Counted from the first letter of the stretch, positions 26,369 through 35,749 are shown. The stretch is 64,000 bases of DNA from Pseudoflavonifractor gallinarum (GCF_014982855.1 NZ_JADCKF010000001.1:186001-250000); one strand, 5' to 3'. Made by a program: numbers and translations. Notes: generated by a model from the letters alone, not told the origin.

Positions 26369-27709
26369 ATGAGTAAAGCACAAGGTGTCTCAAAACCGGT
26401 GGCGGCAGCAGATCCACTGTTCCAGTGGAAGGCAAAAGCATCTCTCCCCAAAATACTGCCCATGGGCATGCAGCACGTGGTGGCAGCTGTGGTCAGCACG
26501 GTGGGACCGGCCCTGATGGTGTCCAAGAACTGCGGACTGGATGATGCCACCACCACCCTGCTGGTGCAGATGGCCCTTCTGATGACCGCGTTTTCCACCA
26601 TTTTGATGCTCTTCCCCGTTACCAAATACATCGGCTCCGGCCTGCCGGTCATTATGGGCGTAGGGTTTACCATCCCCACGCTGATGAGCAAGACCTTTAC
26701 CCTGCCGGAGATCCTGGGGGCCCAGATCATTGCAGGCGTGGTGGCGATTCTCTTTGGACTGTGCATCAAGCCCATCCGGAAGCTCTTCCCGCCTCTGGTG
26801 ACGGGTACCGTTATTCTGGCGGTGGGCATGAACCTCTATCCCGTGGCCATTAAATACATGGCGGGCGGCGCAGGTACCCCGGATTTCAGCTCCCCCAAGA
26901 ACTGGGGCGTGGCCATTTTTACCTTTGCACTGGTGCTGGCCTTCCAGAATTTCGGGAAGGGCTTTCTGAAGCTGGGCGCCGTGTTGTGGGGCCTGGTGGG
27001 AGGCTATCTTCTTGCCCTGCTCCTGGGAATGGTGGACTTTAGCAGCGTGGGCGGCGCCGGATGGTTTGCCGTGGCAACGCCGGTAAAATCCTTTGGCCTG
27101 GAGTTTAACGGCTCCGCGATCCTGGCCATGGCCATCCTCTACATTGCCAACTCCCTCCAGACCATTGGAGATATCAGCTCGACTACCATGGGCGGCATGG
27201 AGCGCATGCCCACCGATCAGGAGCTTCAGGGAGGTATCATCTCCCAGGGTGTCACCTCGGTGATCGGCGCTCTGTTTGGAGGACTGAGCACCTGTTCTTA
27301 CAGCCAGAACGTGGGCATCGTGACCATGAACAAGGTCATTAACCGCAGTGTGTTCGCCTTTGCAGCGGTGGTGCTGGGTGTGGCCGGATTGGTGCCCAAG
27401 TTCTCGGCGGTGCTCACTACCATTCCCAATGCCGTTCTGGGCGGCGCCACTATCTCGGTGTTCTCCATCATTGCCATGACCGGCGTCAATATGATCGTCT
27501 CTGCCGGCCCCTTCACCATGCGCAACCGCACCATCGTGGGACTGGCGGCGGCCCTGGGGATCGGTGTGACCATGGCCCCTGGCTGCCTGGAGCTCTTCCC
27601 CATGTGGGTGCAGAATGTGTTTGGCTCCTTTGCACCTGTGGGGGCCGCGGTGGTGGCTGTGATCCTCAACCTGATCCTGCCGAAGGACCCTGACCCTGAG
27701 ACAAAGTGA
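26369..27709 (+). CDS. NCS2-family purine (xanthine/urate) permease, first copy
   Basis: A 446-residue polytopic transporter of the nucleobase-cation symporter-2 (nucleobase-ascorbate) family. The signature region reads YSQNVGIVTMNKVINR, and QHVVAAVVSTVGPALMV lies in helix 1, where the conserved QH is found. These symporters bring in xanthine, urate or uracil with protons or sodium. The neighbouring selenium-dependent xanthine dehydrogenase makes xanthine, urate or a related oxypurine the likely substrate. AGGAGG precedes ATG 26369. It has its own promoter and terminator, so it can be regulated apart from the next permease, to which it is clearly paralogous. Confidence 0.92.
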   Translation: MSKAQGVSKPVAAADPLFQWKAKASLPKILPMGMQHVVAAVVSTVGPALMVSKNCGLDDATTTLLVQMALLMTAFSTILMLFPVTKYIGSGLPVIMGVGFTIPTLMSKTFTLPEILGAQIIAGVVAILFGLCIKPIRKLFPPLVTGTVILAVGMNLYPVAIKYMAGGAGTPDFSSPKNWGVAIFTFALVLAFQNFGKGFLKLGAVLWGLVGGYLLALLLGMVDFSSVGGAGWFAVATPVKSFGLEFNGSAILAMAILYIANSLQTIGDISSTTMGGMERMPTDQELQGGIISQGVTSVIGALFGGLSTCSYSQNVGIVTMNKVINRSVFAFAAVVLGVAGLVPKFSAVLTTIPNAVLGGATISVFSIIAMTGVNMIVSAGPFTMRNRTIVGLAAALGIGVTMAPGCLELFPMWVQNVFGSFAPVGAAVVAVILNLILPKDPDPETK

Positions 27710-27737
27710 TTTTATCTTGAGTTTGGACAAAATCCGT

Positions 27738-27784
27738 CAATATATCGCTCTGGTTGGATTGACCAGGGCGATATATTGTTTTTT
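27738..27784 (+). terminator. Terminator after first permease
   Basis: Long stem CAATATATCGC-TCTGGT / ACCAGG-GCGATATATTG (27738-27778), then TTTTTT. Confidence 0.9.
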
Positions 27785-27832
27785 GCACAAAAAGATTGGG
27801 GATAATTTGATGATCTGCCGGACATATTTTTC

Positions 27833-27861
27833 TTGAAAATGAAAAAGAATGGGGGTATCAT
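27833..27861 (+). promoter_or_regulatory. Promoter of second NCS2 permease
   Basis: TTGAAA (27833-27838), 17-bp spacer, TATCAT (27856-27861), 58 bases before the start codon. Confidence 0.6.
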
Positions 27862-27906
27862 TTTATTAAAGAAAATATTTTATGAAAACTAAAAAAAATT
27901 AATGAG

Positions 27907-29253
27907 GTGATTTGGATGAAGCAGACTTCCCGTGAGGGGCGGGCGTCCGTATTCCAATATGAGGGCATACCTGCTCCAGGTCAATTGGTCCCTCTGGGAC
28001 TTCAGCATGTGGTGGCCGCGGTAGTAGGAATCGTGACCCCGGCCATTCTGGTGGCCAACACCTGCAACATTACCGGATCGGACCGAACACTGTTGATCCA
28101 GGTCTCTCTGCTGGTGACGGCGCTGGCGACCCTGATCCAGCTTTTCCCCATTTTTGGGCGCATCGGCGCGCGCCTTCCGGTGGTTATGGGCATCAGCTTT
28201 GCCTATGTCCCCACACTGCTGGCCATTGGCGGGCAATTTGATCTGCCCACTATTTTGGGCGCGGAAATCTTTGGCGGTATCATTGCCATCCTGTTTGGTA
28301 TTTTTGTCAAGCAGATCCGGGTCTTTTTCCCGCCGCTGGTGACCGGTACGGTCATCTTTACCATTGGCCTTTCCCTGTACCCCACGGCCATCAAGTATAT
28401 GGCCGGCGGCGCAGGCACCGAGGGCTTTGGTTCCATGAAGAATTGGCTGGTGGCCATTGTGACCTTCCTGGTGGTGGTCATCCTCAACAACTTCTCCAAG
28501 GGCGTGCTCAAGCTGGGCGCCATTCTCTGGGGCATGATCGTCGGCTATGTGCTGGCCTTCTTCCTGGGCATGGTGAGCTTTGACGCGGTGAGCGAGGCGG
28601 GCTTCTTCCAGGTTCCCATGCCTCTGCACTTTGATATTTCCTTTAATGTGAGCGCCATTATCTCCCTGGGTATCGTGTATGTGGTCAACGCGGTGCAGAC
28701 CATCGGAGATCTCTCCTCCACCACCATGGGTGGTATGGACCGTATGCCCACCGACAAGGAGCTTCAGGGCGGCATCATTGCCCAGGGTATCGTCAGCATC
28801 GTAGGCGCGCTGTTCGGCGGCCTGCCTGCGGCCACTTACAGCCAGAACGTGGGTATTGTGACGGTCAACCGGGTCATTAACCGGGCCGTGTTTGCCTTTG
28901 CCGCCATTATTCTGGCGATTGCGGGCTTTGTTCCCAAGTTTTCCTCTCTGCTCACCACCATTCCCCAGAGCGTCATCGGCGGCGCGACGGTGTCTGTATT
29001 TGCTATGATCACCATGACCGGTATGCGCATGATCACCTCTGAGAACTTCACCATGCGCAGCAGCACGGTAGTCGGTCTGTCTGTGGCACTGGGCGTGGGC
29101 ATCACGCAGGTGCAGGACTGCCTCCAGGGTTTCCCCCAGTGGGTCACCACCGTATTCGGCAGCAGCCCCGTGGTAGTCACCGCCATCATGGCCATCATCC
29201 TCAACCTGGCGCTTCCCAAGGATGCTCCGGTGCAGGAGAGCAAGAGCGTATAA
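27907..29253 (+). CDS. NCS2-family purine permease, second copy
   Basis: A 448-residue paralogue of the preceding permease, with the signature YSQNVGIVTVNRVINR and LQHVVAAVVGIVTPAIL in helix 1. ATG 27916 (MKQTS) is also possible: the region AATGAGGTGATTTGG gives a better spaced site for it than for 27907, where GAGGTG overlaps the start; the full-length frame is kept for safety. Two permeases in tandem, each with its own promoter and terminator, suggest different purine substrates or affinities, for example xanthine and urate. The sequence alone does not say which is which. Confidence 0.9.
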   Translation: MIWMKQTSREGRASVFQYEGIPAPGQLVPLGLQHVVAAVVGIVTPAILVANTCNITGSDRTLLIQVSLLVTALATLIQLFPIFGRIGARLPVVMGISFAYVPTLLAIGGQFDLPTILGAEIFGGIIAILFGIFVKQIRVFFPPLVTGTVIFTIGLSLYPTAIKYMAGGAGTEGFGSMKNWLVAIVTFLVVVILNNFSKGVLKLGAILWGMIVGYVLAFFLGMVSFDAVSEAGFFQVPMPLHFDISFNVSAIISLGIVYVVNAVQTIGDLSSTTMGGMDRMPTDKELQGGIIAQGIVSIVGALFGGLPAATYSQNVGIVTVNRVINRAVFAFAAIILAIAGFVPKFSSLLTTIPQSVIGGATVSVFAMITMTGMRMITSENFTMRSSTVVGLSVALGVGITQVQDCLQGFPQWVTTVFGSSPVVVTAIMAIILNLALPKDAPVQESKSV

Positions 29254-29264
29254 TTGTCTGCATG

Positions 29265-29303
29265 AAAAAAGGCGCGCACCTGTTTTATCAGGTGCGCGCC
29301 TTT
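29265..29303. terminator. Bidirectional terminator between permease and dCMP deaminase
   Basis: AAAGGCGCGCACCTG-TTTTAT-CAGGTGCGCGCCTTT with extra As on the left; it serves both converging genes. Confidence 0.9.
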
Positions 29304-29311
29304 CTGATCTG

Positions 29312-29797
29312 TCACTTTACAGAGCTGGGAAGAGAATCGTCTTCCCGGATCCAGTCCTCCACGTGGACCACGGAGTAGTCCTCTTTCGTGCGGCGGATCA
29401 CCACCCGGTCGATCCCGGCGTTGATGATGAGGCGCCGGCACATGGAGCAGGAGGTGGCATCGGAGAGCAGTTCTCCCGTCTTGGCGTCCCGGCCGGCCAG
29501 ATAGAGCGTGGCGCCGATGGACTGGCTGCGGGCGGCAGAGATGATGGCATTGGCCTCCGCGTGGACCGAGCGGCACAGCTCATACCGCTCGCCCGAGGGG
29601 ATATTCATGGCCTCCCGGGTGCAGTAGCCCAGATCCCCGCAGTTGCGCCGTCCACGGGGGGCGCCATTGTACCCGGTGGAGACAATCTCATCATTTTTGA
29701 CGATGATGGCGCCGTAACAGCGGCGTAAACAGGTGGAGCGCTCCAGTACGGTCTCCGCAATGTCCAGGTAATAGTTTTCTTTGTCAATACGTGCCAT
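29312..29797 (-). CDS. dCMP deaminase family protein (ComEB-like)
   Basis: A 161-residue zinc-dependent deaminase that converts dCMP to dUMP for thymidylate synthesis. The zinc and proton-shuttle site is SVHAEANAI (His and Glu), with the two further zinc cysteines in SCSMC, close to the usual PCxxC. Substrate-binding STGYNGAPRG is typical of deoxycytidylate deaminases. GGGAGGG precedes the ATG at 29797. It stands alone on the minus strand and converges on the purine permease; no competence gene is adjacent. Confidence 0.92.
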   Translation of the reverse strand: MARIDKENYYLDIAETVLERSTCLRRCYGAIIVKNDEIVSTGYNGAPRGRRNCGDLGYCTREAMNIPSGERYELCRSVHAEANAIISAARSQSIGATLYLAGRDAKTGELLSDATSCSMCRRLIINAGIDRVVIRRTKEDYSVVHVEDWIREDDSLPSSVK

Positions 29798-29890
29798 GAT
29801 AATTCCCTCCCGAGGGATCTATTTTTTTTAGTATAGCGGTTTTGTCCGCCCCACGCAAGCACAATTCACATATTGTTTACGTTTGATTTC

Positions 29891-29919
29891 TTGACGATTG
29901 GGGGGTCAGGCAGTATCAT
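29891..29919 (+). promoter_or_regulatory. Promoter of zinc-ribbon membrane protein gene
   Basis: TTGACG (29891-29896), 17-bp spacer, TATCAT (29914-29919). A perfect 8-bp hairpin GGGGACGC-ATCT-GCGTCCCC (29938-29957) follows in the leader. Confidence 0.65.
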
Positions 29920-29988
29920 TAGAACAGAAAATAATTCGGGGACGCATCTGCGTCCCCATACTTCACAGCAAAGGAGACGACCGCACAT

Positions 29989-30378
29989 ATGAACTGGCTT
30001 CGGAGATTCATGTATGGGCGATATGGCGGCGATCAACTCTCCTGGTTTCTTCTGGCGGTCTATGTGCTCCTGGTAGTTCTGTCCGGACTGCCCCATCTGG
30101 AGCTCTTGTCCTGGCTGGCGCTTGCGGTGCTGTTCTGGTCCTTTTACCGCATCTTCTCCCGGCAGTATGCCAAGCGCCGGGCGGAAAACGCCCGCTTTCT
30201 TACCCTGGCTGGACCGGCCATCCGTTGGTGTAAAATGCGCCGGACCATCTCGCGGGATAAGGAACACCGCTATTTCAAGTGCCCCAATTGCGGACAATAT
30301 CTGCGGGTCCCCAGAGGAAAAGGAAAGATCACGGTCAATTGCCGCAACTGCGGCGTGAGCTTTGAGGAAAAAAGCTGA
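29989..30378 (+). CDS. Small membrane protein with C-terminal zinc ribbon
   Basis: A 129-residue protein of unknown function. Two hydrophobic segments at about residues 18-55 are followed by a basic stretch and a C-terminal zinc ribbon, with cysteine pairs CPNC and CRNC, in the form FKCPNCGQYLRVPRGKGK then CRNCGVSFEEK. This architecture is common in Clostridia, and the ribbon probably has a structural role on the cytoplasmic side. AAAGGAG precedes ATG 29989. It is monocistronic, with a clear promoter and a palindromic terminator. Confidence 0.8.
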   Translation: MNWLRRFMYGRYGGDQLSWFLLAVYVLLVVLSGLPHLELLSWLALAVLFWSFYRIFSRQYAKRRAENARFLTLAGPAIRWCKMRRTISRDKEHRYFKCPNCGQYLRVPRGKGKITVNCRNCGVSFEEKS

Positions 30379-30389
30379 GTGAACGCTGT

Positions 30390-30419
30390 AAGGCGCGTCC
30401 CCGATCGGGGACGCGCCTT
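30390..30419. terminator. Palindromic bidirectional terminator
   Basis: A 30-bp perfect palindrome (half AAGGCGCGTCCCCGA) between the converging zinc-ribbon and YeiH genes. T-tracts are short. Confidence 0.7.
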
Positions 30420-30434
30420 GTCTTATGTCCGGGA

Positions 30435-31466
30435 TTACAGCAGGCCCAGCAGATGCTGCATGCCCAGGCTCACACCCGTGATACCGGCCCAGCAGCACAC
30501 GCCCATGAAGATGGGCTTGCCGCCGGTGCGCACCAGTTTGACGATGTTGGTGTTCAGACCGATGGCGGCCATGGCCAGGATGATGAAGAACTTGGACAGC
30601 TCCTTGAAGGGCTGGAAGAAGGCGGAGGGCACACCGCAGGAGGTGGAGAGAGTCGTAATGACCGAGGCCAGCACAAAGAAGAGGATGAAGAAGGGGAAAA
30701 TCTTCTTCAGATCAAAGGTGCCGCTGGAGGTATTGCTGCCCCGCTTGACCTGCCAGGTCCGCCAGAAGGCGAGGGCCAGCGTGATGGGGATGATGGCCAG
30801 GGTGCGGGTGAGCTTGACGATGGTGGCGTACTCCAGCACCGCGCCGTTGGTGCCGTGGAGGGTATCCCAGGTGGACGCGGCAGCGGTGACCGAGGAGGTG
30901 TCGTTGATGGCGGTCCCCGCAAAGAGGCCGAAGCCCTCGTTGCTCAGGCCAATGGCCCCGCCAAAGGTGGGAAAGAGCAGGGCGGCCAGTACGTTGAAGA
31001 GGAAGATTACCGAGATGGCCTGGGCGATCTCCTCATCGTCGGCTCCGATGACCGGAGCGGTGGCCGCGATGGCGGAGCCGCCGCAGATGGAGGAGCCCAC
31101 CCCAACCAGGGTGGAGATGTTGGCGGGCATCTTCAGCAGCTTATAGAGCACAAAGGAGATGATGAGGGAGGTGGCGATGGTGGAGCAGATGATGGGCAGG
31201 GATTTTGCCCCTACCTTGGCGATCTCCGAGAGATTGAGGCCAAAGCCCAGCAGGATGACCGCATATTGCAGGATCTTTTTGGAGGTGTAGGCGATGCCCG
31301 GCTGGAACCGGGTCTTATCGGTCAGCAGCAGGGTGATGATCATGCCGCAGAGAATGGCGAAGACCGGTCCGCCAATGACCGGGAAAAGCTTGCCCAGCCA
31401 CCAGGAGGGCAGCGCGATAACCAGACAGAGCAGCAGGCCAGGTCCTTTCTGTTTGACAAAGTTCAT
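30435..31466 (-). CDS. YeiH/UPF0324 family putative sulfate exporter
   Basis: A 343-residue membrane protein with about ten helices, of the YeiH family annotated as putative sulfate exporters. Conserved stretches include [19 protein letters not shown] and [10 protein letters not shown]-like [17 protein letters not shown]. The frame is open back to 31622, but ATG 31466 is the real start: it begins MNFVKQKG, leads into helix 1 and has AAAGGGG upstream. A LysR regulator is divergently transcribed 109 bases away, as with yeiE-yeiH in E. coli, and probably controls it. The transported ion is not certain; sulfite or another sulfur oxyanion is possible. Confidence 0.85.
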   Translation of the reverse strand: MNFVKQKGPGLLLCLVIALPSWWLGKLFPVIGGPVFAILCGMIITLLLTDKTRFQPGIAYTSKKILQYAVILLGFGLNLSEIAKVGAKSLPIICSTIATSLIISFVLYKLLKMPANISTLVGVGSSICGGSAIAATAPVIGADDEEIAQAISVIFLFNVLAALLFPTFGGAIGLSNEGFGLFAGTAINDTSSVTAAASTWDTLHGTNGAVLEYATIVKLTRTLAIIPITLALAFWRTWQVKRGSNTSSGTFDLKKIFPFFILFFVLASVITTLSTSCGVPSAFFQPFKELSKFFIILAMAAIGLNTNIVKLVRTGGKPIFMGVCCWAGITGVSLGMQHLLGLL

Positions 31467-31500
31467 ATCAGAACGCCCCTTTGTTTTCGTTTTCCCCTTG

Positions 31501-31506
31501 ATTATA
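31501..31506 (-). promoter_or_regulatory. -10 element of the YeiH-type gene
   Basis: Perfect TATAAT on the minus strand, 35 bases before the start codon, inside the 109-bp divergent gap that should also hold the LysR operator; the -35 is poor. Confidence 0.4.
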
Positions 31507-31575
31507 GTACGGCCTGACGATAAAATAAAATGATGATTTTTTATCTTTCCATAATTTTCTGTAATGGGTGATTGT

Positions 31576-32436
31576 ATGCTGGATCCCAAACTCCATACCT
31601 TCCTGGTCCTGTGCGAGACCATGCACTATACCCGGGCGGCCCAGCGGCTGTGCGTGACCCAGCCGGCGGTCACCCATCAGATCCGCGCGCTGGAGGAGCA
31701 CTATGGCTGCCGGCTCTTCTCCTATGAGGGAAAGACCCTGCGCCTCACGGAGGCGGGCGTGCGCCTGCGGGAGATGGCCCGTTCCCTGGCCTACAACAGC
31801 CGGAAGATGGAGCAGGCCATGGCCGTTCCAGCGCCCCGGATCCTGCGGGTGGGGGCCACCAAGACCATCGGAGAGTTTGTCATTGCCCCGCTCATCAGCC
31901 GCTTTCTGCGCCGCCATCCGGAAGGGACGGTCTCCCTGACGGTGGAGAATACCCGCGCTCTGCTGCGGGCACTGGAGGAAGGACGGCTGGATTTCGCGCT
32001 GGTGGAGGGCTTTTTTGACCGGGAGCGGTATGCCGTGCGCCTCTACCGGAGGGAGTCCTTTTTCGGCGTGTGTGCGCCCGAGCATCCCCTGGCGGGTCGG
32101 ACGGTCCCCTTAGCGGAGGTCCTGGGCGAGCGCCTCCTGGTCCGGGAGGCGGGGTCGGGTACTCGGGCCATTTTGGAGGCCGCCCTGCGGCAGAACCACT
32201 GTACCCTGCGCAGCTTTTCCGGCGTGGTGGAGATCAGCGACTTTTCCACCATCAAGGCCCTTGTGGTGGAAAACCTGGGGGTCTCTTTCCTCTATGCCCC
32301 GGTGGTGGAGCGGGAGCTGGCCGCCGGCAAGCTGGCCCGCTTTGATCTGGCCGGGCAGGCCCTGAGCGGGGCCTTCCACTTTGTCTGGCTGCGGGACAAT
32401 CTCTTTGCCGGGGAGTGGGAGGACTGGATGGCGTAA
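31576..32436 (+). CDS. LysR-family regulator, probably of the YeiH-type exporter
   Basis: A 286-residue LysR-type protein. The winged helix (residues 1-60) includes [19 protein letters not shown]; the effector-binding domain has [18 protein letters not shown] 31576 is preferred over ATG 31564 because GGGTGAT sits just before it and the protein then starts [10 protein letters not shown], as in CysB/YeiE-like regulators. The divergent position next to the YeiH-type transporter points to that gene as its target. The inducer is unknown; a sulfur compound would fit the family pairing. Confidence 0.87.
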   Translation: MLDPKLHTFLVLCETMHYTRAAQRLCVTQPAVTHQIRALEEHYGCRLFSYEGKTLRLTEAGVRLREMARSLAYNSRKMEQAMAVPAPRILRVGATKTIGEFVIAPLISRFLRRHPEGTVSLTVENTRALLRALEEGRLDFALVEGFFDRERYAVRLYRRESFFGVCAPEHPLAGRTVPLAEVLGERLLVREAGSGTRAILEAALRQNHCTLRSFSGVVEISDFSTIKALVVENLGVSFLYAPVVERELAAGKLARFDLAGQALSGAFHFVWLRDNLFAGEWEDWMA

Positions 32437-32449
32437 GGCCCCGGAGCAG

Positions 32450-32478
32450 TTGTCTTTTTTCTCCCGTTCGTGTATACT
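32450..32478 (+). promoter_or_regulatory. Promoter of ABC-F gene
   Basis: TTGTCT (32450-32455), 17-bp spacer, TATACT (32473-32478). Confidence 0.6.
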
Positions 32479-32519
32479 GGTGTGACCTTTTGTGATGCAC
32501 CGAGCAAAGGAGCGTTTGT

Positions 32520-34304
32520 ATGCTGTTATCCGCAGAATCCATTACGAAGACCTATGGGACCCGGGTCCTGCTGGACCGGGTGTCCTTCTATCTGGAGCCC
32601 GGGGAGCGTGTGGGCGTCATCGGCGTCAACGGCGCGGGCAAGTCCACCCTGCTGCGCATTCTGGCCGGGGCGGAGGAGCCTGAGACCGGTTGTGTCACCC
32701 GCTTCCCCAATGTGCGCCTGGAGTATCTCCCCCAGAATCCGGAATTTGCCCCGGGGACCACGGTGCTGGAGCAGGTGCTGCTGGGCCTCTCCACCGATGC
32801 CCGTGCCCTGGCGGAGTACGAGGCCAAGACCATCCTGACCCGGTTGGGGATCACCCGCTTTGAGCAGCGGGTGGAGGAGCTCTCGGGCGGGCAGCGCAAG
32901 CGGGTGGCCCTGGCGGCTGCTCTGGCCCGGCCCTGTGACGTGCTCATCCTGGACGAGCCCACCAACCACCTGGACAGCGAGATGGTCACTTGGCTGGAGG
33001 AGTGGCTCCAGCGCTTTGCCGGCGGGCTGGTGATGATCACCCATGACCGCTACTTCCTGGAGCGGGTCACCAACCGCATGGCCGAGGTGGACGGGGGAAA
33101 GCTCTACTTCTACGAGGGCAGCTATGAGGACTTCCTCCGCCGGAAGGCAGAGCGGGAGGAGTCGGCCCGGGCCAGTGAGCGCAAGCGGCAGTCCATCCTC
33201 CGGCGGGAGTACCAGTGGGTCATGCAGGGCCCCACCGCCCGGGGCACCAAGAGCCGGGAGCGTCTGGAGCGCTACGAGGCCCTGAAAAATCAGAGCGGCC
33301 CCACCGAGCGGGCCGGGCTGGAGCTCTCCTCGGTGGCCAGCCGCCTGGGGAAAAAGACGGTGGAGCTCCGGGGGGTCTCCAAGTCCTTTGAGGGGCGGCA
33401 GGTGCTGCGGGACTTTGACTGCATGCTCCTGCGGGATGACCGGATCGGCATCGTGGGGGTCAACGGCAGCGGCAAGTCCACTCTGCTCAATCTGATCGCC
33501 GGGCGCCTCTCGCCTGACCAGGGGGAAGTCATCGTGGGTGAGACGGTAAAGATTGGCTACTTTTCCCAGGAAAACCCGCCCATGGACGGCGAGACCCGGG
33601 TCATCGACTATGTGAAGGAGATCGGGGAGCGCATTGAGACGGTGGACGGCGTCATCACAGCCAGCCAGCTGCTGGAGCAGTTCCTCTTCCCCGCCGATGT
33701 CCAGTGGAGCCCCATCGATAAGCTCTCCGGCGGGGAGAAGCGGCGGCTCTTCCTCCTCTCTATCCTGGCCTCCGCTCCCAATATCCTGCTGCTGGACGAG
33801 CCCACCAACGACCTGGACATTGAGACCCTCACCATTCTGGAGGACTATCTGGAGACCTTCCCGGGGGCGGTGGTGGCGGTCTCCCACGACCGCTATTTCC
33901 TGGACAAGGTGGCCCGCCGCATCTTCGTGGTGGAGGGGGACGGCCGGGTCACCCCCTATGCCGGAGGCTACACCGACTATCTGGCGGCCCTGGCCGAGCG
34001 GCGCCGGGCGGAGAAGAAGGCCGAGAAACCGGCCCCCAAAAAGGAAGAGTCCCGGCCCTCCGCGCCCAAGAAGCTGAAGTTCAGCTACAAGGAGCAGCGG
34101 GAGTACGAGACCATCGATGCAGACATCGCAGCGCTGGAGGAGCAGCTGGCCGACAATCAGGCCCAGCAGAGCGCATGCGGCAGCGACTATGTGGCCCTGC
34201 AGCGGCTCCAGGAGGAGCAGAGTCAGCTGGAGAGCGCGCTGGAGGAAAAGATGGAGCGCTGGGTCTATCTCAACGATCTGGCCGAGCGCATCGCCGCCCA
34301 GTAG
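32520..34304 (+). CDS. ABC-F family ATP-binding protein (Uup-like)
   Basis: A 594-residue soluble protein with two ABC ATPase domains and no membrane segments. Walker A motifs are GVNGAGKST and GVNGSGKST; signature motifs are LSGGQRKR and LSGGEKRR. The interdomain linker (about residues 190-255) is the arginine- and lysine-rich P-site tRNA interaction motif of ABC-F proteins. The C-terminal 70 residues form the charged coiled coil seen in Uup and related housekeeping members. ABC-F proteins act on ribosomes; some give antibiotic resistance, but the coiled coil and lack of a leader peptide favour a Uup-type role. AAAGGAG precedes ATG 32520. Confidence 0.9.
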   Translation: MLLSAESITKTYGTRVLLDRVSFYLEPGERVGVIGVNGAGKSTLLRILAGAEEPETGCVTRFPNVRLEYLPQNPEFAPGTTVLEQVLLGLSTDARALAEYEAKTILTRLGITRFEQRVEELSGGQRKRVALAAALARPCDVLILDEPTNHLDSEMVTWLEEWLQRFAGGLVMITHDRYFLERVTNRMAEVDGGKLYFYEGSYEDFLRRKAEREESARASERKRQSILRREYQWVMQGPTARGTKSRERLERYEALKNQSGPTERAGLELSSVASRLGKKTVELRGVSKSFEGRQVLRDFDCMLLRDDRIGIVGVNGSGKSTLLNLIAGRLSPDQGEVIVGETVKIGYFSQENPPMDGETRVIDYVKEIGERIETVDGVITASQLLEQFLFPADVQWSPIDKLSGGEKRRLFLLSILASAPNILLLDEPTNDLDIETLTILEDYLETFPGAVVAVSHDRYFLDKVARRIFVVEGDGRVTPYAGGYTDYLAALAERRRAEKKAEKPAPKKEESRPSAPKKLKFSYKEQREYETIDADIAALEEQLADNQAQQSACGSDYVALQRLQEEQSQLESALEEKMERWVYLNDLAERIAAQ

Positions 34305-34309
34305 GGCAC

Positions 34310-34349
34310 AAAAAAACGCGGGCAGCCTGAAGAGGCTGCCCGCGTTTTT
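34310..34349. terminator. Bidirectional terminator between ABC-F and MATE genes
   Basis: ACGCGGGCAGCCT-GAAG-AGGCTGCCCGCGT with A7 on the left and T5 on the right. Confidence 0.93.
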
Positions 34350-34366
34350 ATTACAGTTGGAGCGAT

Positions 34367-35749
34367 TTATCCGGCATTCTGGGCTTCCAGTCCCCGGATG
34401 CGCTTCATCTCCCGGGAGACCAGACATACCGTGGTGAGAAAAGCCATCGTGTCGGCTACCGGTCCGGCAAAGAGAATGCCGTCGATCCCGCCCATCAGGA
34501 TAGGCAGAAGGAGCAGCAGCGGAATCAGGAAAAGGACCTGCCGGGTCATGGAGAGGACCAGGCCCTTGACCGGCTTTCCAATGGCCGAGAAGAAGCTGGA
34601 GGAGAGCATCTGTACCCCGTTGACCAGCACCATAAAGAGGAAAATACGCATAAACCGGACGGCAAACTCAAAATAGAGCGCGTTGCCGCTGCCAAAGATA
34701 GAGATGATCTGACGGGGACAGAACTGGAAGAGAAGGAAGCCGACCAGGGAGACCACCAGATTGCATCCGATGGCCAGGCGATAGATTCCACGGACCCGGT
34801 CGTACTGCTTGGCGCCGTAGTTGAATCCAATGATGGGCTGGGAGCCCTGGGAGATCCCGATGACGACAGCCAGCAGGATGGCGTTGGTCTTCATCACGAT
34901 GCCGCAGGCGGCCAGGGGGATGTCGGTGCCATAGATCGAGCTGGCGCCGTAGTGGGTCAGAGAGTTGTTGATGACGATCTGTACAAAGGTGATTGCCACC
35001 TGGTTGAGGCTGCTGCTCATGCCGAGAGAAGCGGTCTGAAGGCTCTCACTCAGGCTCAGGCGCAGGTGTTCCCGCCGCAGGTTAATGTGCTGGAAGCGGA
35101 AGGCATAGCGCACAGCCAACAGGAAGGAGAAGAACTGACCAATGACCGTGGCCAGGGCAGCGCCGGCCACCCCCTGGTGAAACACGAAAATGAAGATAGG
35201 GTCCAGGATCGTGTTGATAACCGCGCCCACCAGCATACAGGTCATGGAGTATTTGGGACTGCCGTCGGCCCGGGCCAGGTTGCTCATGGCATTGGTCACG
35301 ATGAGCAGGGGCATGCCCAGAGCCGTGATCCGGGTATACTCGATGGCATAGGGCATGACATCGGGCGTGGCACCGAAGGCCAGGAGAAGCGGGTGCAGAA
35401 AGAGCTCTACCAGCAGCGCATAGAGGATGCCCAGGACCGCCATCATGGCGATGGCGTTGCCCACCACCCGGGCGGCCTGCTCCGGCTCCCCTGCGCCCAG
35501 GGAGAGAGAAAAGCGGGAGGCACTTCCGATGCCGATAAGCAGGGCGATGGCCAGACAGATGGTGGTCAGGGGATAGGCCACATTGGTGGCCGCATTGCCC
35601 AGATAGCCCACACCCTGCCCAATGAAGATCTGGTCCACAATGTTGTACAGAGAGCTGACCAGCATGGCGATGACGCTGGGGACGGCGAAGCTGCGCAGCA
35701 GTTTGGGCAGCGGCTCATACCCCAGTGGATTACTGAGATGATTCTCCAT
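34367..35749 (-). CDS. MATE-family efflux transporter
   Basis: A 460-residue, twelve-helix multidrug and toxin extrusion protein, using a sodium or proton gradient to export cationic compounds. The two-fold repeat is visible: VDQIFIGQGVGYLGNAA in the first half and GISQGSQPIIGFNYGAKQY in the second. Its start overlaps the end of the MarR gene by 20 bases, so the pair is translationally coupled, and the MarR protein is very likely its repressor. The substrate is unknown. Confidence 0.92.
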   Translation of the reverse strand: MENHLSNPLGYEPLPKLLRSFAVPSVIAMLVSSLYNIVDQIFIGQGVGYLGNAATNVAYPLTTICLAIALLIGIGSASRFSLSLGAGEPEQAARVVGNAIAMMAVLGILYALLVELFLHPLLLAFGATPDVMPYAIEYTRITALGMPLLIVTNAMSNLARADGSPKYSMTCMLVGAVINTILDPIFIFVFHQGVAGAALATVIGQFFSFLLAVRYAFRFQHINLRREHLRLSLSESLQTASLGMSSSLNQVAITFVQIVINNSLTHYGASSIYGTDIPLAACGIVMKTNAILLAVVIGISQGSQPIIGFNYGAKQYDRVRGIYRLAIGCNLVVSLVGFLLFQFCPRQIISIFGSGNALYFEFAVRFMRIFLFMVLVNGVQMLSSSFFSAIGKPVKGLVLSMTRQVLFLIPLLLLLPILMGGIDGILFAGPVADTMAFLTTVCLVSREMKRIRGLEAQNAG

